The notes: generated by a model from the letters alone, not told the origin. A stretch of DNA of 64,000 bases from Niastella vici (GCF_002077945.1 NZ_LVYD01000049.1:124001-188000); one strand, 5' to 3'; shown: positions 7,921 to 16,688, counted from the first letter of the stretch. Program-made: numbers and translations.

Positions 7921-8385
7921 ATGCAACGCATAGCTTTATTTCCCGGCACCTTTGACCCCATTACCATTGGTCATCTGGATATTATTCACCGCGCGCTTCC
8001 TTTATTCGACAAGCTGGTGATCGGTATCGGGCGTAATGCCAATAAATCGGCCATGTTCACTGAAGAACAGCGGATGAAATGGATCAAGGAGATCTTCCGG
8101 GATAATCCCAAAGTTGGCGTAGCCGTGTATGAAGGACTAACAGTAGAATGTTGCCGAAGGGTAGGCGCCAATTTCATTGTACGGGGCATTCGGTATGTAA
8201 ACGATTTTGAATACGAAAAGGCTATTGCCGATATGAACCGGAGCCTCGATAAAGATATAGAGACCGTTTTTCTCACCTGTTTACCTCAATATACTTCTGT
8301 AGCCTCCACCCTGGTGAGGGATGTTATACGCAATGGCGGCGATGCCCGGCAGTTTTTGCCCGATGCGGTAGCAAAAGACATTTAG
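7921..8385 (+). CDS. coaD: Phosphopantetheine adenylyltransferase
   Basis: The 154-aa protein transfers AMP from ATP to 4'-phosphopantetheine, the penultimate step of coenzyme A synthesis. It shows the nucleotidyltransferase signature GTFDPITIGHLDIIHRA (T/HxGH motif, residues 9-25), the central RGIRYVNDFEYE and the C-terminal TSVASTLVRDVI, all diagnostic of bacterial CoaD. Length is close to the usual 160 aa. The gene lies 112 bases after pyrB behind a repeat hairpin, so it may have its own promoter. It is followed by an octamer-repeat gap. Confidence 0.95.
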   Translation: MQRIALFPGTFDPITIGHLDIIHRALPLFDKLVIGIGRNANKSAMFTEEQRMKWIKEIFRDNPKVGVAVYEGLTVECCRRVGANFIVRGIRYVNDFEYEKAIADMNRSLDKDIETVFLTCLPQYTSVASTLVRDVIRNGGDARQFLPDAVAKDI

Positions 8386-8390
8386 AAACA

Positions 8391-8467
8391 GTTAGTAAGT
8401 TCTTAAGTTTGTAAGTCTATTGAAGTTTCCTAATTGAACTAACGAACTCAATAACAAACAAACAAAC
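8391..8467. repeat. Octamer-phase repeat arms
   Basis: The left arm reads TTAGTAAG, TTCTTAAG, TTTGTAAG, then TCTATTGAAG. The right arm is GAACTAAC, GAACTCAA, TAACAAAC, AAACAAAC. The period is about 8 and the arms are roughly complementary. It resembles the 7-base repeats elsewhere in the window and fills the whole gap between coaD and the thioesterase gene. Confidence 0.5.
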
Positions 8468-8472
8468 TTAAA

Positions 8473-8901
8473 ATGATCTGGCATAAAAAAGACCTTCAAC
8501 TGCAGGAGATCCTTCTCCTGGGCAAGGGCACTATGGGCGAGTTTTTAGGCATTGAGTTCACCGGGGTTGGACCTGATTTTATAAAGGGTATTATGCCGGT
8601 TGATGCCCGTACAAAGCAGCCCTATGGCTTGCTGCATGGCGGGGCTTCCTGCGTACTGGCCGAAACCCTGGGCAGTGTGGCTTCGGCACTGGTGATCGAT
8701 CAGGAGAAGTTCATTTGCGTGGGGCTTGAGATCAATGCCAATCATATTCGCGGGGTACGCGAGGGCAGGGTAACGGGTATAGCCACACCGTTGCACATAG
8801 GCGCCACCACCCATGTGTGGGATATAAAGATCCATGATGAACGCGAAAAATTAGTGTGTGTAAGCCGGTTGACCGTAGCCATTCTCAAAAAGCCTCAGTA
8901 A
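8473..8901 (+). CDS. PaaI-type hotdog-fold thioesterase
   Basis: The 142-aa protein has the hotdog acyl-CoA thioesterase layout of the PaaI/YbgC/MenI group. The conserved YGLLHGGASCVLAETLGSVAS (residues about 52-72) carries the helix with the Gly-Gly pair and the likely catalytic Glu. The strand regions ICVGLEINANHIRGVREG and TTHVWDIKIHDEREKLVCVSR follow. Such enzymes hydrolyse acyl-CoA thioesters; the size and HGG pattern fit MenI-like 1,4-dihydroxy-2-naphthoyl-CoA or aromatic acyl-CoA hydrolases, but the substrate cannot be read from sequence. Its stop codon overlaps the convergent NUDIX gene by 7 bases. Confidence 0.85.
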   Translation: MIWHKKDLQLQEILLLGKGTMGEFLGIEFTGVGPDFIKGIMPVDARTKQPYGLLHGGASCVLAETLGSVASALVIDQEKFICVGLEINANHIRGVREGRVTGIATPLHIGATTHVWDIKIHDEREKLVCVSRLTVAILKKPQ

Positions 8902-9518
8902 CCTGCAGTTTTCAATACATCAATAATAGCCGGAAAGGTATTAGAAACATACTTTTGAAGGTCATTGGGCGCGGCCCATTCTATCTGGGTTATTTGCTCA
9001 ATAGTTTGCGGTGTTAAGGCCTGTTTTTTAGGGGCCGATAACAGGTACCAGGCCGATTCTTTCAGAATATGATGGCCGCTTTCATCGTAGGTATGCCAGG
9101 TGGTTACCAGGTGTTTCTTTAGTTGTACTTTCTGTAATCCGGTTTCTTCCTGTATTTCGCGCACGGCGCAATCTTCCAGTGTTTCTCCCTCATCGAGTTT
9201 ACCCTTTGGCAGGTCCCATTTTCCCCGGCGAAAGATGAACAATAGCTCGCCGGCCTCGTTAATAACCAGTCCGCCCGCCGCCTTTACCAGGATGAACTTT
9301 TTCCAGAATGCTTTCTTAAGCTCCTCTATATTGTTATGCAGGTAAATACCGGCGTGCACTTTTTCCTGCCGCATTTCGTGGATCATGGAATTGATGCCCC
9401 CATGCGAAAACTCGTCAATAAGCACTGCATCATCATGGTGGGCATAGGGTTCAATTTCGGCAGTAATGGAATCGGTCAGGAACAGTGGTTTGTCGTTAAA
9501 GTATATCTTTATGTGCAT
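8895..9518 (-). CDS. NUDIX hydrolase
   Basis: The 207-aa protein has a NUDIX box at about residues 114-136: GKLDEGETLEDCAVREIQEETGL matches GX5EX7REUXEEXGU completely once its two halves are read together, with the pyrophosphate-cleaving Glu residues present. An extra N-terminal part of about 95 aa (IYFNDKPLFLTDSITAEIE, then HDDAVLIDEFSHGG) precedes the NUDIX domain, a layout seen in Bacteroidota. The substrate, probably a nucleoside diphosphate derivative, is unknown. It is convergent with the thioesterase gene (7-base overlap) and divergent from pyrE, with 62 bases between the two starts. Confidence 0.88.
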   Translation of the reverse strand: MHIKIYFNDKPLFLTDSITAEIEPYAHHDDAVLIDEFSHGGINSMIHEMRQEKVHAGIYLHNNIEELKKAFWKKFILVKAAGGLVINEAGELLFIFRRGKWDLPKGKLDEGETLEDCAVREIQEETGLQKVQLKKHLVTTWHTYDESGHHILKESAWYLLSAPKKQALTPQTIEQITQIEWAAPNDLQKYVSNTFPAIIDVLKTAGY

Positions 9519-9580
9519 AACTTATTTTCAGTTTTCAGGTAGCAAAGACCAATTTCGCCGCAAATAACTTAATCAATAAT

Positions 9581-10216
9581 ATGTCTTCGAACGAAAAGGC
9601 TGTAGCCGAAAAGTTATTACAAAGTAATGCTATTAAATTAAATCCCGAGCAACCCTTTACCTGGGCTTCGGGTTGGAAAAGCCCCATTTATTGCGATAAC
9701 CGCCGGGTATTATCGTTCCCTTTTATCCGTGATTTCATCAAATCTGAGATGTGCAATGTGGTGTTTCAGGAGTTTCCCGATGCCGATTTACTGGCCGGGG
9801 TAGCCACCGCCGGCATTCCCTGGGGAGCTATGGCCGCCGACCAGTTGAAACTTCCTTATATATATGTTCGTCCAAAACCCAAGGAGCATGGATTGGGTAA
9901 CCAGATCGAAGGGTATTATACCGCCGGGCAAAAAGTGGTGGTGATCGAGGACCTGATCTCAACCGGAAAAAGCAGCTTGCAGGTGGTTGATGTGGTAAAA
10001 GCAGCCGGGTTGGAAGTGATGGGAATGGTGTCGATTTTCACGTATGGTTTCCCGGTGGCAACCGAAGCTTTTGCAAAAGCGGGGGTGCCCTATATCTCCC
10101 TTACCAACTATGGAACGCTCATTGAGCTGGCGGTGGAAAAGGGAATAGTGTCGGCCAACCAGCAGGAAATTTTAATGAACTGGCGTAAAGACCCGGCAGG
10201 CTGGACGGGAAAATAA
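9581..10216 (+). CDS. pyrE: Orotate phosphoribosyltransferase
   Basis: The 211-aa protein makes orotidine 5'-phosphate from orotate and PRPP in pyrimidine synthesis. Signs are the N-terminal WASGWKSPIYCDNR, the loop LLAGVATAGIPWGAMAADQL, the Lys-containing segment YVRPKPKEHGLGNQIEG of the flexible catalytic loop, and the PRPP motif VVVIEDLISTGKSSLQVV. Length is standard. With pyrR and pyrB only 2-3 kb away this is a loose pyrimidine neighbourhood rather than one operon, since the NUDIX gene on the other strand intervenes. Confidence 0.95.
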   Translation: MSSNEKAVAEKLLQSNAIKLNPEQPFTWASGWKSPIYCDNRRVLSFPFIRDFIKSEMCNVVFQEFPDADLLAGVATAGIPWGAMAADQLKLPYIYVRPKPKEHGLGNQIEGYYTAGQKVVVIEDLISTGKSSLQVVDVVKAAGLEVMGMVSIFTYGFPVATEAFAKAGVPYISLTNYGTLIELAVEKGIVSANQQEILMNWRKDPAGWTGK

Positions 10217-10320
10217 TACTCCCGGCCCCCTTATAGGTGGAGGGAAATACCAATTCCGAAGGCCGGTCCCCAATTTTTGAACAAATTCGATATTTAATAA
10301 ATAGCCATATTTCAATAAAA

Positions 10321-10348
10321 AAATCCGCTCTTTTGAGCGGATTTTTTT
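10321..10348. terminator. Bidirectional intrinsic terminator
   Basis: A 10-bp stem AAATCCGCTC/GAGCGGATTT with a TTTT loop is flanked by A and T runs. It lies between pyrE and the convergent heavy-metal domain gene and can end both. Confidence 0.85.
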
Positions 10349-10372
10349 ATATCTAATTATTTTTAATAAATA

Positions 10373-10729
10373 CTACATGCCGCCGCCGTCTTCGGTCTTT
10401 TTGCAGCATTTCGGCAGCTTCTTATACGCTTCAGCATCAGCCTTCACATCATCGGCATCATAACCTGAATTGGCAATGGCAGCCTTGATATTTTCTGCAT
10501 TCGTACGCTCAGTATAGAACGTAACTTTTGTAACATGATGCTTGTAATCCACGTTTGCTTTCTGAATTCCATCTTCGCGTTTCAGGTAATCTTCGATGCG
10601 TTTTTTGCAACTTTCGCATTGAACGGTAGGGGTCTGAATGGTGACTGTCTGGATCCCCTTTTTTACCTGGGCTGAACCGAAGGTGGTAATTCCAATAATG
10701 GCAATAGCCAGTAAAAGTAATTTCTTCAT
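10373..10729 (-). CDS. Secreted heavy-metal-associated (HMA) domain protein
   Basis: This 118-aa protein has a signal peptide (MKKLLLLAIAIIGITTFGSAQ) followed by an HMA ferredoxin-like domain. The metal-binding motif here is CESCKKR (CxxC, residues about 38-44), then VDYKHHVTKVTFY and IKAAIANSGYDADDV. A Cys pair sits in the tail (KCCKKTEDGGG). Such periplasmic metallochaperone-like proteins bind Cu+ or similar soft metals; the exact metal is not shown. No copper ATPase or regulator is adjacent. It appears monocistronic, with the shared terminator directly after it. Confidence 0.85.
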   Translation of the reverse strand: MKKLLLLAIAIIGITTFGSAQVKKGIQTVTIQTPTVQCESCKKRIEDYLKREDGIQKANVDYKHHVTKVTFYTERTNAENIKAAIANSGYDADDVKADAEAYKKLPKCCKKTEDGGGM

Positions 10730-11503
10730 ACCACTTGTTTTTTCAAATGTAATTATTTCGGGTCATCATTTTCGTTAATTTTTTGCCAGCGGTAAACCAT
10801 ATATATTACCTGCCCGGTTGCCCGAAAAATGGGTTGTGCGAAAGGTGATTTTACGATCATTCATAATTCGCGACGAATGCCACACCGGTCAAAAAATGGC
10901 GCGATTTTATCATTTTGGGGCGTCCATTTTTTTCAGTCAAACTGGCATGGATGGGTGAAATGGTGAATGGTCAATGGTGAATGGGGAATCGGAAAACAGG
11001 TAGCGTAAATCAATCTGCCAGCTGCCGAATTGATCCTGAATCGATCCTGGCCATGCCCTAAATAATCGGTAATCGCCAATTCAAATTGACCATTGACCAT
11101 TCACCATTGACCTGGCAACCGGTGCCTGGCAACTATCGGTTTTCAGTAAAACCGGTGGTTCAAATTCCGCAAAATTCAAAAAAATTGTTCCGCCGTTTTT
11201 TTGATCGCTGGTTGTACTTTTTCTTAAGGTCGTCAATTTTGGGGGTAGGATGGGAAGAAATTTCAGTCAACCCGGTCACCGGTTTTTTGAAATTTGCTGG
11301 TGTGGGAGTGACTTCATTTAAGGACACATTTTGGGCCGGTCCTCAAAAAAGGTTGCATTGAGTAAAAATTTTTTTAGAAAAATTTTGGGCTGGAACCGGG
11401 CTTCCGGAATCCGGAAAAACGAGAACCGGGATTTTATCAGTCGCCGGTTTTTCCAAAAAATGGAATTTTATTTTTTGGGCAGGAAGCCGGTTTTGCCGGC
11501 CGC
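10730..11503. other. Gene-free region with heptamer repeat
   Basis: I find no convincing gene in this 774-base gap. It contains a two-armed heptamer repeat (10952-11112), followed by low-complexity sequence with many T runs and CCGG words (for example GGAACCGGGCTTCCGGAA). The open frame at 11086-11361 starts inside the repeat and shows no coding character. Confidence 0.6.
10952..11112. repeat. Heptamer repeat arms (AATGGTG/TTCACCA type)
   Basis: The left arm near 10957-10992 runs AATGGTG, AATGGTC, AATGGTG, AATGGGG, AATCGG. The right arm near 11085-11112 runs TTGACCA, TTGACCA, TTCACCA, TTGACC. Both keep a 7-base period and are mutually complementary across about 95 bases. The same words recur at 26163-26180 and 30676-30705. 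Confidence 0.7.
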
Positions 11504-11953
11504 CTAAAACTGGATTTTCTGCATGCCTTCGTACCGGATGGGCCAATTTATAAACAGACCGCCGCGGCCGATTTTTGCACTTCCATTCAATTTAATAAAT
11601 ACACTATCGCTACCCGACGCCAGGGTTTTCAGCAACCCGATCGCCGTATTATTCATGTTCACTTTCAGGACCACCGGCAACAAAAAGGTATCTTTTTTCG
11701 GGATCTGGATGGCCGTGTCGAGCATCGTTTTTCCGAAAAAATTATTGTTGACATATACATCCACCGCCGCCCCTTTCATGGTCACCGGGTACTTGTTCGG
11801 ATTATAATATTCTACATCGGCTCCCACCGTCGACTCCTTCAACCCGAATTGCAGCACTTTGAAATTTCGAACCCCCAGGTAATCGAACCCGGTCGGCTTT
11901 GCACAGGCTACCGCCAAAAGGGGTAGGAGCAACCACCCTGTCTTTTTTCGCAT
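11504..11953 (-). CDS. LEA type 2 family lipoprotein
   Basis: The 149-aa protein starts with a lipoprotein signal (MRKKTGWLLLPLLAVAC). The body resembles the LEA14/WHy domain: alternating beta strands with STVGADVEYYNPNKYPVTM, which is the conserved N-P-N region, then DVYVNNNFFGKTMLD and FLLPVVLKVNMNN. Bacterial LEA_2 lipoproteins are common in Bacteroidota, without a settled role. ATG 11953 is preferred to the upstream start at 12001 because it directly precedes the signal peptide. It seems monocistronic in a gene-poor area. Confidence 0.75.
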   Translation of the reverse strand: MRKKTGWLLLPLLAVACAKPTGFDYLGVRNFKVLQFGLKESTVGADVEYYNPNKYPVTMKGAAVDVYVNNNFFGKTMLDTAIQIPKKDTFLLPVVLKVNMNNTAIGLLKTLASGSDSVFIKLNGSAKIGRGGLFINWPIRYEGMQKIQF

Positions 11954-12247
11954 GTCATTGATTTTATGGGCACAATGTAGCGGATAAATTTCTCCGGCCA
12001 AAAAACTGGTCGTACTTTAGGATTTTCTTTGCTAATGTTTTTAGATTTAGCCGCCTTTAAATTGAAAAAAATGCCGAAAAAAGACTACCAGAATTTTTAG
12101 TAATTGTTATTTAAAGTAAAATTTTAATTATCAAGTAAATTACCGGTTTTTATTGAATTTAAAATTTCAAGTTTTTGATAGTCAAAATGATAGATTTTCA
12201 CGCAATTTTGGCCAATCTTAAACAAAATTCGGAAAAAGTTAAAGTTT

Positions 12248-12871
12248 ATGAAGTTAATAGTTGAAAGTCAATACTTTCCGCCTGTTACCTTATTTAAAAA
12301 GTCAATAGAGTTTTTAAATATAGAATTTGATATATATGAACCCTGGCGAAAAATGAGTTTCAGGAACCGTTGTGTGGTGGTTGGGTCGCACGGGCCCATT
12401 AATTTGAGCATTCCGGTGCTGGAGGGCCGGGAACAGAAAAAGTTGATGAAGGAGGTGGTGATCGATAATCGCAAACCCTGGCAATCGCAACATTGGAAAA
12501 CCATCACTTCCTGTTACAACCGGTCGCCCTGGTTCAGTTTTTATGAACCGGAGTTGGCGGGGTTGTACCGGCAGCCGGTTGAGCTGTTGCACGACTGGAA
12601 CCGGATCTGTTTTGAGTGGGTGACCGGGAAATTGGGACTGACTTTACATGTTGATTATTTGGAATGTGTTCCTGATGGTTTGGCCGGTCAGATGGTGGTG
12701 GATTGGCGGAACAAACTGACCCCGAAAACGCTTCAGGAAGATGGTGCAAACCCGGTTATTTATCACCAGGTTTTTGAAGATCGCATAGGGTTTATTCCTC
12801 ATTTGTCGGTGCTTGACCTTTTGTTCTGTGAGGGGAAAAACGCCCGGCGAATACTGTCGGCCAAAGGATAA
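12248..12871 (+). CDS. WbqC family protein
   Basis: The 207-aa protein resembles the WbqC-like family, named after a gene in O-antigen clusters. Typical parts are the N-terminal VESQYFPPVTLFKKS, the strand CVVVGSHGPINLSIPV, and WQSQHWKTITSCYNRSPWF near residue 80, followed by a hydrophobic-aromatic central part. WbqC proteins are thought to act in amino-sugar or lipopolysaccharide-related acyl transfer; biochemical proof is thin. The start is ATG 12248. It stands alone, with a 247-base AT-rich upstream region (12001-12247) where I see no clear promoter. Confidence 0.8.
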   Translation: MKLIVESQYFPPVTLFKKSIEFLNIEFDIYEPWRKMSFRNRCVVVGSHGPINLSIPVLEGREQKKLMKEVVIDNRKPWQSQHWKTITSCYNRSPWFSFYEPELAGLYRQPVELLHDWNRICFEWVTGKLGLTLHVDYLECVPDGLAGQMVVDWRNKLTPKTLQEDGANPVIYHQVFEDRIGFIPHLSVLDLLFCEGKNARRILSAKG

Positions 12872-14091
12872 AAACCAGGTTTTTGAAAATATTTTCCAAA
12901 TTATGGAAATGGGAAAAATGCGGTTTTTTTGGCTTTTGAGGTTTTCAAATTGAATGATCAGCGGAACGGGCGGCCAACTTTTTTATATTTTGTTTTACTC
13001 TTTTATGATTTTGTTGCAGCAACTTTAGATGTTTCGATGTCTAGCAAAATATCAGTTAGTCATATACTTGGGTGTGCAGATTTTTTAAACGGGCAAATGC
13101 GGAGGCTGGTTGTACTGGGAGCCCGGTTTTTACAGGAACGGTTAATGGACTAACCCCTGATTTTGGACAGTGATCTGGCGATTAAATGTAGAGCACTTTC
13201 TCCCCGGAAATGATAAAAGAGGAGACCACAGATAAAAGTTTTTCAGGCCAAAGCAGGCCAACCTTTTTTGGTAATGTCTGCGTAACCAATACCAACTGCG
13301 AACAACAAATCCCGCCTAAGGCGGGATTTTGTTTTGTATTAAGTTGTCACATTTATCCCTTTTTGAGGTTACTAACCGCTTCTTTTTGATGCTTTTCCAA
13401 CTGTCATATCGTCATTTATTTCAGGCGCCTGCCTCGTCGCCGGTCATTCTTTTACTGCCGGCAAATGGCAATTTTCTGGATAAGTATTTGGCTTTATTAC
13501 TTGCTTAGTAATTTTCCGTTCGTAGCTTTAGCCCGTGATTTTGTTGTCTTTAATCCGGTCCGATTGGAAACAGGAAGGTGATATTCCAGCCAATCGCCTC
13601 CCAACCAACTTTATCCAATGCACATGATTCAGTCCCGTATATCCTGCCTTGTAAAGGCCGGTCAAAATCCTTAAAAGGGATTTAGGGGTCGCGAAAACCA
13701 AGTGATCTTGTTGATCGGCCTTGCAGGATGTCTTTTCCCGGGCGGCCTGTTTTCCGCAAAAACACACCCTAAAAATTTGCAATTTTTGCAAACTGCGGCT
13801 TTCTACTCTTGCCATGTTTTGTAAAATATACCCCGGGTTTAATGACTTTTCTTTCTGCCCCCGGGCCGAAAAATAACCTGCAATAGATTACCTTTTTCCA
13901 GTTTGGTGAGCTGGCCGGCAGGTGCTCTCTGGCGTTCCAATTCATTTTTTGTACGTGCGGTGCCTCTGTTAAGTTGAGTCTTTCTGCCATCCTCTGGGGG
14001 CTGAATCGAAATGATTTCCAGTTTATAAAAAATATGTATTTGTAGTTTTAATATATAACTTAGGATTAATATTTCAGTCTCCCATAGCCAC
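12872..14091. other. Gene-poor region
   Basis: About 1.2 kb without a supportable gene. Short open frames (12929-13153 plus; 13528-13815, 13769-13990 and 13839-14093 minus) have no signal peptides, motifs or Bacteroidota-like composition. The only clear structure is the hairpin at 13307-13334. The stretch may contain decayed genes. Confidence 0.55.
13307..13334. terminator. Hairpin, probable terminator
   Basis: A 9-bp perfect stem AATCCCGCC/GGCGGGATT with TAA loop is followed by TTGTTTTG. It resembles the CCCGCC-type palindromes common in intergenic DNA of this group. No gene ends directly upstream. Confidence 0.55.
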
Positions 14092-14119
14092 AAAAAAATC
14101 CCCGGCAGCTACCGGGGGA
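14092..14119 (-). terminator. Terminator of the blaR1-like gene
   Basis: On the minus strand a stem TCCCCCGG/CCGGGGA is followed by seven T (A run 14092-14098 on the plus strand). It lies 24 bases after the stop codon of the M56 peptidase gene. Confidence 0.8.
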
Positions 14120-14142
14120 TGGAAATATATATATCTGATTTC

Positions 14143-16005
14143 TTAAATATGAACGATCTTCTTTCTCTTACCTGACTTTGTGGTGGTACCCTGATTTTGC
14201 TTGTCTTCCTCCATTTTCTTCAGCATTTCGCGTTGGGCTAAACGGTCAATCAGGATCTGTTGCTGGGCTCTTTTTATTCTTTCCTGCTGTGCCGTACGGT
14301 CGCGTTGGTAGTTACCTAACCGAACCACAAAGGCGTCCTGTTGCATTTTTTCGGCTTGTACCTTTGCTTCTTCCATGACCTGGTTGGTTTCGGCATTCAG
14401 CTTTTTCCAGTCAACCTGTTGCATTGCCTTTTCCATTTCCTGCTGTATCTGCTCAATATTAATTTTCATTCCCTGGGCTTTTAAAACCATTTCCACCTTC
14501 TTCCAGTTCATCTGTTGCAATGCCTGCATTGATTTTTCCATGGCTTCTTTGGCCTTTATATCGTCAGCAGTCATCACATAATATTTGGGCAGGGTAGTGT
14601 CTTCCAGGGGTTGAAAGTAAAAGCTGCTTCCGGGTACATAGGGGTAAACCTGCTGGGCAAGGGGCGGCAGGGTAGCCGGGGTATTCTCGGGTAAAGAATA
14701 ATCCAGGGCCTCCACATTATTTACATAGCCCTCAGTTTCCTGCGGCAGCTCTTCCAGGCGTTTGTTAAGGGCAGCCAGTCTGGCTTCGGTGGTGAGCTCA
14801 ATGAGCTGCGCCAGTTTTTTATAGGCATCTTTCCCCTGGGGACAGTTATTTTCAGGCGTTTCTTCCTCCGCAGGTTCTCCGGTCTTTGTAATCGAAGTCA
14901 CACCATTTACGGTGGTTTTGGCTACTGCCGGGGTGAAAAAGGTTTGCGGGGTTTCAACCGATGCCAGCGGCTGAACGCTTACCGCATCCAGTTTTTTGAT
15001 GATGACATTGCCTGGGTTAAACCAGCCAATAAAACCGATAAGCAGGGTAGAAAGGAGGTAGGCAACCAGTTTTTGACTGAAGGGATTGCTTACGGGTTCA
15101 TTGCCGAGGATGCGCTTTACGCGGTTCAGCAAAAAGTATTTGTCTTTACCAGTGGCGGCCAGGGTGAGCGCACAGGTATCAATGCGGTTTTGTTCAAGGG
15201 TAAGCAGGGCCCGGGCATAGCTTTGCGGTTCGTAACAGAATTGCAGCACTATGTCGTCGCAGCAATTTTCGCGCTCCTTGCGAATAATATCGGTCAACAG
15301 GCGGGCAAACGGGTTAAAGAACAGGATCACATCCACACAGGCTATCAGCAGGTTTACCAGGTAATCGTTGCGGCGAATGTGGTTCAGTTCATGCAAAATG
15401 ATGGCTTCGGCCTGTTTCAGCGACAGGTGGTTCACCGCTGCTATGGGTAATAAAATAACCGGTTTAAAAATACCAAAGGTTACCGGGGTATCAACCATCG
15501 ACGACAGCCAGATCTGCACTTTCTTGTTGATACTCATTTGTTGTACTGCCTGTTGCAGAAATATGCGCCATTCGGGATCGGCTTTTTGCAAACCAGTGGT
15601 AAACAGTTGTTGCGTATGCCTGTATTGAAAATAAAATCGAATGAACAGGAAGGCCGCCGCCAGTAAATAGATCAGCGATAAGAAGGGCAGCGCCGGTTCA
15701 AACCAATGCGCAATAAGGCCTGGTATGGAACCGGTGGCAGGGGCGGAGGCGTTCTCAATATATACGGTTATTACCTGCGGGCCGCTGGCAGCTTTATACA
15801 GGTTGATCACCAGGGTGATCAAAAACCAGAGCGAGCCGCCGGCCAGTGATAAAAGGGCAATTGCATGTCGTTGACGGGATAGCAATTTCTTTCCATTCAT
15901 GGTAAGCCCCATATACACTAGCCACAACAACGCCATTTGCCATAAGCTGTTCAGTAATGCCCATCCCAACGCTTTAAGAAAAGCCGATTGGTACAACAAG
16001 TTCAT
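14143..16005 (-). CDS. BlaR1/MecR1-type M56 family peptidase (sensor protease)
   Basis: The 620-aa membrane protein has N-terminal membrane helices (residues 1-120) and a gluzincin zinc motif HELNH at about residues 205-209 in AIILHELNHIRRNDYL, with ENCCDDIVLQFC downstream as the usual third ligand region. In BlaR1/MecR1 such a protease is activated by an external signal and inactivates the BlaI repressor. The gene follows the BlaI-like gene by 8 bases, which supports that pairing. After the last helix (about residue 315) there is no penicillin-binding domain; instead a long Gln/Lys/Met-rich helical tail contains repeated words QQMNWKKVE and QQVDWKKLN. The signal sensed is therefore probably not a beta-lactam in the classical way. 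Confidence 0.85.
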   Translation of the reverse strand: MNLLYQSAFLKALGWALLNSLWQMALLWLVYMGLTMNGKKLLSRQRHAIALLSLAGGSLWFLITLVINLYKAASGPQVITVYIENASAPATGSIPGLIAHWFEPALPFLSLIYLLAAAFLFIRFYFQYRHTQQLFTTGLQKADPEWRIFLQQAVQQMSINKKVQIWLSSMVDTPVTFGIFKPVILLPIAAVNHLSLKQAEAIILHELNHIRRNDYLVNLLIACVDVILFFNPFARLLTDIIRKERENCCDDIVLQFCYEPQSYARALLTLEQNRIDTCALTLAATGKDKYFLLNRVKRILGNEPVSNPFSQKLVAYLLSTLLIGFIGWFNPGNVIIKKLDAVSVQPLASVETPQTFFTPAVAKTTVNGVTSITKTGEPAEEETPENNCPQGKDAYKKLAQLIELTTEARLAALNKRLEELPQETEGYVNNVEALDYSLPENTPATLPPLAQQVYPYVPGSSFYFQPLEDTTLPKYYVMTADDIKAKEAMEKSMQALQQMNWKKVEMVLKAQGMKINIEQIQQEMEKAMQQVDWKKLNAETNQVMEEAKVQAEKMQQDAFVVRLGNYQRDRTAQQERIKRAQQQILIDRLAQREMLKKMEEDKQNQGTTTKSGKRKKIVHI

Positions 16006-16013
16006 TGATTACA

Positions 16014-16397
16014 TTATTGTTTTTTCAGGTTGTCGAGAATTTTCTGGATCTCTTCCAGCTCTTCGGCCGATGCCTTGTGATTACCCAGGGCTTGCATAAC
16101 CAGCTCTCCGGGCGAACCGCCGAACAGGGTATCGATCATTTTGTTCAAAAGGTGCTTTTGGGTTTTTTCTTTGCTTACTGCGGCCTGGTAAATATGGGTT
16201 TTGATGGAATCGTCCCGTTTTACCAGTCCTTTTTCATGCATGATCTGCATCAGTTTAAGGGTGGTAGTGTAGCCTGCTTCTTTGGTTGCCAGCAACTCTT
16301 CATGCACCTCGCGTACACTGGCATTTCCCTTTTTCCATAAGATCTGCAGGATCTCCAGCTCACTTTCTGTGGGTTTTATAGTCTTAGTAGTAGCCAT
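16014..16397 (-). CDS. BlaI/MecI family transcriptional repressor
   Basis: The 127-aa protein is a typical BlaI/MecI winged-helix repressor. The N-terminal PTESELEILQILWKKGNASV leads into the DNA-recognition region EELLATKEAGYTTTLKLMQIMHEKGLV (shown here as part of residues 30-58), and a C-terminal dimerisation part (LLNKMIDTLFGGSPGELVM) follows. Family members bind palindromic operators as dimers and are cleaved or released through the partner M56 protease, encoded next in the same transcript. Two 16-bp palindromes lie 25-81 bases before its start, which suggests autoregulation of the pair. Confidence 0.9.
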   Translation of the reverse strand: MATTKTIKPTESELEILQILWKKGNASVREVHEELLATKEAGYTTTLKLMQIMHEKGLVKRDDSIKTHIYQAAVSKEKTQKHLLNKMIDTLFGGSPGELVMQALGNHKASAEELEEIQKILDNLKKQ

Positions 16398-16421
16398 ATT
16401 GGAACAACATTTATCACAAAA

Positions 16422-16437
16422 TACGACAAATTTCGTA
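16422..16437. promoter_or_regulatory. Candidate BlaI-type operator 1
   Basis: TACGACAAATTTCGTA has 5-bp inverted arms TACGA/TCGTA. It resembles the known BlaI/MecI box TACTACAnATGTAGTA and lies 25 bases upstream of the repressor start. Confidence 0.6.
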
Positions 16438-16462
16438 AGGTTTTGTTAAACAATTTAAATAA

Positions 16463-16478
16463 CACGAAGAATTTCGTG
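16463..16478. promoter_or_regulatory. Candidate BlaI-type operator 2
   Basis: CACGAAGAATTTCGTG has 6-bp arms CACGAA/TTCGTG. It shares 13 of 16 positions with operator 1, and its centre is 41 bases away, about four helical turns, so two repressor dimers could sit on the same DNA face. Confidence 0.6.
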
Positions 16479-16688
16479 GAATTAATATCGATGGGTGGTT
16501 GCAGGGGATGATGAAGCGGCGAGGGGCGCAAGTGCTACCTGAATGGGTGTCAGCTTACCTGGGTATAGCCTGCGTATTGGATGGAAATACACTGGGGCTG
16601 GTCATGCAGGAGTAGCCTTCCTGTAGCATCTCTGTAGGGGCCGGGTACAGTACTCAGGCTATAGACCTTCCATTACGCTACTGTACAG

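Noticed and set aside
8895-8901. Seven-base overlap of convergent genes as a sign of error
   Set aside because: Both proteins end at natural family lengths, so a short convergent overlap is acceptable.
11086-11361. Plus-strand frame of 91 aa as a possible gene
   Set aside because: It begins inside a heptamer repeat arm and has no recognisable coding signs.
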